Assembly: GCA_016185305.1 (NCBI GenBank)
Contig: JACPNV010000001.1
Location: 62,001 to 126,000 of the forward strand
Direction: 5' to 3'
Length of the DNA: 64,000 nt
DNA from: Actinomycetota bacterium
GTDB taxonomy: Bacteria > Actinomycetota > Acidimicrobiia > Acidimicrobiales > Acidimicrobilacustridaceae
Of this stretch, positions 59,940 to 64,000 are shown one piece after another. The position numbers and the translations under genes are program-made. The notes under the pieces are model-generated. The model saw only the letters and a program-made list of their open reading frames with translations, did not search any database and was not told the origin of the DNA. Every line of letters begins with the position of its first letter. Within the stretch, counting starts at the first letter, position 1.

Positions 59940-60846
59940 GGTTCCCGCCGCCCTGGCCGGCGAGCGCATCGACCGCGTCGTGTCGATGCTCACAGGCTGC
60001 AGCCGCTCAGAAGCGACCACGCTGATCGAGGCGGGCTCGGTCACCATCAACGGCGAGGTGGTGTCCACGAGGTCACGGCGGCTCGAAGAAGGTGACGAAG
60101 TCGCCGCGGACCGGCCGGCTCGAGCACCGGCGAACCCGATCGTCGGCGACCCGTCGGTCGCACTTGCGGTCGTCCATGCGGACGAGCTGGTGATCGTGGT
60201 CGACAAGCCCGCTGGCCTCGTCGTACATCCCGGTGCCGGTCATGCCGAAGGCACGCTCGTGAACGGCCTTGTCGGCCGCTTCCCCGATCTCGTGGGCGTC
60301 GACTGGCCCGACGCGAGCCGTCCCGGCATCGTGCACCGCATCGACCGGGGCACCTCTGGGCTGCTCGTGATCGCTCGCACGCTCGATGCGTACGAGTCGC
60401 TCGTCGGCCAACTGTCCGCGCGCACCGTCGAGCGCCGCTACGTCGCGCTGGTGTGGGGTCGCTTCGACGCGCCCGCCGGCGAGATCGACGGGCCGATCGC
60501 CCGCTCGCATCGCGACCCGACCAAGATGACCGTCGCCGCGGGAGGCAAGGACGCACGTACCGGCTATGTCGTCGAGCACGAGTACCACGATCCTGCGGAG
60601 GTCGCGTTGGTCTCGTGCCGGTTGTTCACGGGCCGGACCCACCAGATCCGCGTGCACATGCGGTCCATCGGCCATCCGGTCGTGGGCGATGCGCGCTACG
60701 CGGGTTACCGGCAGTCGCTGCCGATGCGGCGACCCTTCCTCCATGCCGCGACGCTCGGCTTCGACCATCCCTCGACCGGCCAGCGCTTGGTGTTCGAGTC
60801 ACCGCTTCCCGCCGACCTGGCATCGGTTCTTGCCCGCCTGTCATGA
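59890..60846 (+). CDS. rluD: RluD-family 23S rRNA pseudouridine synthase
   Basis: 318 aa; the ATG lies 50 nt inside the lspA end. An S4 RNA-binding domain (ERIDRVVSMLTGCSRSEATTLIEAG) is followed by VVDKPAGLVVHPGAGHAEGTLVNGL. The catalytic Asp is in GIVHRIDRGTSGLLVIAR. CRLFTGRTHQIRVHMRSIGHPVVGD is the family signature. It likely modifies helix 69 uridines of 23S rRNA; exact sites are inferred. Confidence 0.92.
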   Translation: MNDDQREPIDKPISAVEVPAALAGERIDRVVSMLTGCSRSEATTLIEAGSVTINGEVVSTRSRRLEEGDEVAADRPARAPANPIVGDPSVALAVVHADELVIVVDKPAGLVVHPGAGHAEGTLVNGLVGRFPDLVGVDWPDASRPGIVHRIDRGTSGLLVIARTLDAYESLVGQLSARTVERRYVALVWGRFDAPAGEIDGPIARSHRDPTKMTVAAGGKDARTGYVVEHEYHDPAEVALVSCRLFTGRTHQIRVHMRSIGHPVVGDARYAGYRQSLPMRRPFLHAATLGFDHPSTGQRLVFESPLPADLASVLARLS

Positions 60847-60874
60847 ATCGCCGCATCCGTGCCGAGGAACCGGG

Positions 60875-61321
60875 TCAACGAATCGTCACCGGCCAGTCGG
60901 CCTCGCCGCGGGCCATGAGAACGATCTCGTCGAGCGTCATCCGACCCAGGTAGCGCCGCATGTGCTCGCCGACCTCGCTCCAGATGGCGATGAGGACGCA
61001 TTGGCCCTCGTGGTCGCAGGCGCCGTTCTGGTGCGGCTCGCCGAACTCGCCGGCGACGATGGGACCCTCGACTGCGCTCAAGATGTCGGCCAGGGTGATC
61101 TCCGACGGCGGCCGGGCGAGGACGTACCCGCCGCCCACTCCGCGCTTGGACCGCACCAGGCCAGCTCCTTTGAGCGCGAGAAGGATCTGCTCGAGGTAGG
61201 GCTGGGGGAGCGCGGTCCGATCGGCGATGTCGCGAACCGAGGTCGGGCCCTCGGTGTCGGCGTGCAAGGCCAGCGAGAGCAACGCCCGGCAGGCATAGTC
61301 ACCTCGGGTCGAAACCTTCAC
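60875..61321 (-). CDS. Rrf2-family transcriptional regulator
   Basis: 148 aa. The wHTH opens MKVSTRGDYACRALLSLALH and continues SVRDIADRTALPQPYLEQILLALKGAG, then GGGYVLARPPSEITLADIL, typical of Rrf2. Iron-sulfur members use three Cys in a CX5CX5C pattern. Here only two are present, in GACDHEGQCVLIAIW (C-x5-C), so a cluster may be absent or use another ligand. Divergent from the phosphodiesterase-like gene. Confidence 0.88.
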   Translation of the reverse strand: MKVSTRGDYACRALLSLALHADTEGPTSVRDIADRTALPQPYLEQILLALKGAGLVRSKRGVGGGYVLARPPSEITLADILSAVEGPIVAGEFGEPHQNGACDHEGQCVLIAIWSEVGEHMRRYLGRMTLDEIVLMARGEADWPVTIR

Positions 61322-61429
61322 GCTGCCTCCGTGCCGGACATTCGCCCATCGTACGGTGCCGGCTCGGCCGGTCTCGACCGCCGGTGAGAACGACCGACGA
61401 AGCGGCTAGGTTCTGCTGGGCGCGAAAGG

Positions 61430-62536
61430 ATGCCGGTGGACGACCAACCGCTAGTGCCGGACTACGGCGGAGCATGCATCTCGAACCTGATGCCCGCGCT
61501 GCTCGATCCGACCATCGAGACCCCGACCTGGCTTCCGCCCGAAGTGGTGGGGGCCGACCAGGTCGTGCTGTTCGTGCTCGACGGTCTCGGGTGGAACCAA
61601 CTGCAGAGCCGGCTCGATGTCGCACCGACGCTGGCGGCGATGGCGGGCCGTGCGATCACGACGATCGCGCCGTCCACGACCGCGTCGGCGCTGACGTCCA
61701 TCACCACCGGCCTGACTCCCGGCCTCCATGGAATCGTCGGGTACCGGATGGACGTCGACGGCGAGATCCTGAACGTGCTCCGGTGGTCGATCCACAGCCG
61801 TGATGCCCGCGAGCTGCACCCGCCGGAAAAGGTCCAGCCGGTCGAGCCGTTCCTCGGGCAGCGACCGGCCGTCGTCACCAAGGCCGAGTTCAAGCGGTCG
61901 GGGTTCACCATTGCCCACCTCGAAGGGGTGCGCTTCGACGGTTACCGCGTCGCGTCGACCATGGTTGCCGAGGCCACCCGGCTGCTGCGGGCCAACGAGC
62001 CGTTCGTCTACTGCTACTACGAAGGCATCGACAAGGTGGCGCACGAATACGGGCTCGGCGCTCACTACGACGCCGAGCTGCGGGCTGCCGACCGTTTGGT
62101 GGCGGACCTGATCGAGGCGCTTCCGCCGGGAGCGGCGCTCGTGGTGACAGCAGATCACGGTCAGGTCGACGTGGGCGAGCGGATCGTGCGGATCCATCCC
62201 GATCTGCTCGCGACGTCGTCGATGCTGTCTGGCGAGGGCCGGTTCCGCTGGTTGCACGCCAGACCCGGGCGCATCCAGCAGATGCACGAGCTCGCCACCC
62301 GCCACCATGCGCACGAGGCATGGGTGGTCACCGCCACCGGGGCGATCGAGGCCGGCTGGTTCGGCCCGACCGTGACCGAGACCGCCCGCCAACGGCTGGG
62401 GGACGTGGCGCTGGTGGCCCGTGACCCGGTCGCCTTCTTCGACCCGGACGACACCGGCCCGTACGTGCTGGTGGGCCGGCACGGCTCGCTGACCGCCGAC
62501 GAGATGCTCGTCCCCTTGCTGGCCGCTCGCGCGTGA
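61430..62536 (+). CDS. Alkaline-phosphatase-superfamily phosphodiesterase (nucleotide pyrophosphatase-like)
   Basis: 368 aa from ATG 61430; GTG 61436 fits the AAAGGA ribosome site slightly better. QVVLFVLDGLGWNQLQSRL holds the first metal Asp. IAPSTTASALTSITTGLTPGLHGIVGY carries the nucleophile Thr and conserved GxHG. YYEGIDKVAHEYG and VVTADHGQVDVG supply the remaining Asp and His metal ligands. Members hydrolyse phosphodiester or phosphonate bonds; substrate unknown. No signal peptide is evident. Confidence 0.85.
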   Translation: MPVDDQPLVPDYGGACISNLMPALLDPTIETPTWLPPEVVGADQVVLFVLDGLGWNQLQSRLDVAPTLAAMAGRAITTIAPSTTASALTSITTGLTPGLHGIVGYRMDVDGEILNVLRWSIHSRDARELHPPEKVQPVEPFLGQRPAVVTKAEFKRSGFTIAHLEGVRFDGYRVASTMVAEATRLLRANEPFVYCYYEGIDKVAHEYGLGAHYDAELRAADRLVADLIEALPPGAALVVTADHGQVDVGERIVRIHPDLLATSSMLSGEGRFRWLHARPGRIQQMHELATRHHAHEAWVVTATGAIEAGWFGPTVTETARQRLGDVALVARDPVAFFDPDDTGPYVLVGRHGSLTADEMLVPLLAARA

Positions 62537-62558
62537 GTCGGTAGGGTGTACCGCGACT

Positions 62559-63047
62559 ATGGCTGACGACGCGACCTTGAACGGACCGCAGATCGAGCAC
62601 GGCGAGCTCATCGTCCCCACCGTCGCCACAAACGGCGACGCCGCGAGCGAGGACGACAAGGAGTTCGTATCCGAGCCCGCCAAGGTCATGCGCATCGGCT
62701 CGATGATCAAGCAACTGCTGGACGAGGTGCACAACACCACGCTCGACGAGCCTGGGCGGGCTGCGCTGCGAGACATCTATGACCGCTCGGTGGAGGAGTT
62801 GGGCTCGGCGCTCTCACCCGATCTCAAAGAGGAGCTGGCCCGGCTCGCCCCGCTGTTCAACGGCTCAGAGGCACCGACCGAGGTCGAGCTGAAGATCGCG
62901 CAGGCCCAGCTCGTGGGCTGGCTCGAAGGCCTGTTCCATGGCATCCAGGCGACCCTGTTCGCGCAGCAGATGGCCGCACGCCAGCAGCTCGAGAAGATGC
63001 GCGGCCAACTGGCACCGGGCCAGGCGGCGCCGGGCACCTACCTCTGA
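62559..63047 (+). CDS. bpa: Bacterial proteasome activator Bpa
   Basis: 162 aa. After an acidic disordered N-terminus comes the Bpa core: AKVMRIGSMIKQLLDEVHNT, then helices including ELKIAQAQLVGWLEGLFHGI and TLFAQQMAARQQLEKM. The C-terminus ends GTYL; the mycobacterial activator ends GQYL, the tail that docks into the 20S alpha-ring pocket and opens the gate. This implies a 20S proteasome elsewhere in the genome. ATP-independent activator of degradation of unfolded proteins. Confidence 0.93.
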   Translation: MADDATLNGPQIEHGELIVPTVATNGDAASEDDKEFVSEPAKVMRIGSMIKQLLDEVHNTTLDEPGRAALRDIYDRSVEELGSALSPDLKEELARLAPLFNGSEAPTEVELKIAQAQLVGWLEGLFHGIQATLFAQQMAARQQLEKMRGQLAPGQAAPGTYL

Positions 63048-63064
63048 GAGGCTCGGCACGGCTG

Positions 63065-63340
63065 ATGTGGCGCCGGTTCGTGTACACCCTCGTCGGGGCG
63101 CTCAGTGGCTACCTCCTCGGTGCCGTCGCCGGGATGACCGCCTTCGCCGCCATCACCGGTTACCGCTCGGTGTCGGTTCTGGAGGAGTCGAACCGGAACC
63201 GGTGGACCTTCGTGGCGGCGTCGGCCGCGGCGGTGTTCGGTGGCCTCATCGCCTGGTGGCGGTCCTACAAGGACATCCCGATCTCGCCGCGTGGCGGCGA
63301 ATCGGAAGAGCCGCACGACGAGCATCCCGAGCCCGCGTAG
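63065..63340 (+). CDS. Small two-TM membrane protein
   Basis: 91 aa. Two TM helices (FVYTLVGALSGYLLGAVAGM and WTFVAASAAAVFGGLIAWW) are joined by a short loop. The C-terminal tail is acidic and hydrophilic (GGESEEPHDEHPEPA). It follows bpa by 17 nt and is probably co-transcribed. Family not recognised. Confidence 0.7.
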   Translation: MWRRFVYTLVGALSGYLLGAVAGMTAFAAITGYRSVSVLEESNRNRWTFVAASAAAVFGGLIAWWRSYKDIPISPRGGESEEPHDEHPEPA

Positions 63341-63400
63341 CTCTCCCTCGAGCGCCGCCTCGACCGCGCGGCGCGCGGCCATGCCTGGAAGACTCGCGGC

Positions 63401-64000
63401 GTGGCTGGCCTCGCCGTCGATCTGTTGCTCGATCCGTTCGGTGCGCACTGGGAGGAGGTGAGCGACGCGGCGATCGCTGCCGCCGACGTCGGGATCGACG
63501 GCATATGGCTGTGGGACCACCTCGCCGGGTCCGCGCACGGTGAGGATCGCGTGCTCGAATGCTGGACGACCTTGACGGCGATCGCCGCCACCGTGCCACG
63601 GGTGGTCATCGGACCGAACGTGCTCAACGTCGCCAACCGTCGACCCGGCGTGCTCGCGGTGATGGCCGCGACGTTGCAGGAAGTCAGCGCCGGCCGGCTC
63701 ATGCTGGGCATCGGTGCGGGGGGCGGGAGGGGCTTGCCGTACCCGGCCGAGCAGCAGGCCCTCGGCTACGCGACGCCCGGCGATCCGGTACGCCGCCGCC
63801 AGGTGATCGAGGCGATCCACGTTCTCCGCCAGATCTGGACGGGTGCCGCGGAGCCGTACGCCGGCGAGTTCTATCCGTTGGATCGCGCGACGGGCTTCTT
63901 GCGGCCCGAGCCGCCGCCTCCAATCGTCGTCGGCGCGTTCGGGCCGAAGATGGCCGCGCTGGCAGGCGAGCATGCTGACGGCGTCAACATGCACGCCGCC
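63401..64000 (+). CDS. Luciferase-like (LLM) F420- or flavin-dependent oxidoreductase, 5' part
   Basis: 200 codons are visible and the frame is open to the window end. GTG 63401 begins VAGLAVDLLLDPFGAHWEEV. Typical TIM-barrel blocks follow: AADVGIDGIWLWDHL, VVIGPNVLNVANRRPGVLAVMAATL, SAGRLMLGIGAGGG and VIEAIHVLRQIWTG. PPPIVVGAFGPKMAALAGEHADGVNM is a late barrel segment. Actinobacterial members often use F420; cofactor cannot be decided from this fragment. Confidence 0.85.
   Translation, partial: MAGLAVDLLLDPFGAHWEEVSDAAIAAADVGIDGIWLWDHLAGSAHGEDRVLECWTTLTAIAATVPRVVIGPNVLNVANRRPGVLAVMAATLQEVSAGRLMLGIGAGGGRGLPYPAEQQALGYATPGDPVRRRQVIEAIHVLRQIWTGAAEPYAGEFYPLDRATGFLRPEPPPPIVVGAFGPKMAALAGEHADGVNMHAA

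Overview
The window is a 64 kb piece of a high-GC actinobacterial chromosome. Most genes are tightly packed, with many ATGA, GTGA and TGATG stop/start overlaps. Markers for Actinobacteria are an MtrA-MtrB-lipoprotein signalling operon, a DUF3040 protein, the sepF-yggT-divIVA block downstream of ftsZ, a Bpa-type proteasome activator and a polyprenol-phosphate mannose synthase. The divergent MurG and MurC, the predicted PPi-type phosphofructokinase and the gene order fit a deep-branching class such as Acidimicrobiia. That placement is my inference and was not tested by a search.

Layout. 1-9 kb: end of a GT4 glycosyltransferase, an SRPBCC protein, a broken ArsA-type ATPase, an SMC-like coiled-coil protein, an eRF1-like (baeRF) protein, a ROK kinase and an aminotransferase. 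9-19 kb: a TetR regulator with a perfect palindromic operator, an ACT-domain protein, glpK, pfkA, the mtrA-mtrB-lipoprotein operon with an inositol-phosphatase gene, a stub of threonine aldolase and a PIG-L deacetylase. 19-33 kb: mannose-phosphate transferase, Nudix hydrolase, dinB, DUF3040, the moxR-DUF58-transglutaminase triad, a second ROK kinase, acyl-CoA dehydrogenase, sulfotransferase, HNH protein, a menC-like enolase and a lipoate ligase-like protein. 33-34.4 kb: a PIN-domain toxin-antitoxin pair. 34.4-55 kb: the division and cell wall (dcw) cluster mraZ-rsmH-ftsL-ftsI-murE-mraY-murD-ftsW-murG-murC-murB-ftsQ-ftsZ-pgeF-yggS-sepF-yggT-divIVA, with no murF. 55-64 kb: ileS (opposite strand), a histone-H1-like/DksA fusion, lspA, an RluD-type synthase, an Rrf2 regulator, a phosphodiesterase-like protein, bpa, a small membrane protein and the start of a luciferase-like oxidoreductase.

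The dcw genes form one long polycistron. It appears to start from a promoter at about 34.48-34.50 kb with TGGGG repeats that look like MraZ boxes. It builds the lipid II pathway (MurE, MraY, MurD, MurG, MurC, MurB), the septal synthase pair FtsW/FtsI with FtsL and FtsQ, the Z ring (FtsZ, SepF) and the polar scaffold DivIVA.

Three things stand out. (1) There are two families of structured intergenic repeats. One is a 48-nt hairpin with a GAAA loop, present singly at 10.2 kb and as five tandem 62-bp units at 54.8-55.1 kb, with compensatory base changes between copies. The other is a bipartite hairpin, one copy between mraZ and rsmH and two between mraY and murD, also with a compensatory stem flip. 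(2) A 133-nt RNA-like element in the mraZ-rsmH gap is closed by a 29-bp helix. (3) Three genes (arsA, threonine aldolase, murC) have lost internal segments while their downstream overlaps are intact. murC is normally essential, so assembly error must be excluded before these are called real pseudogenes. No tRNA, rRNA, CRISPR array or insertion sequence was recognised.
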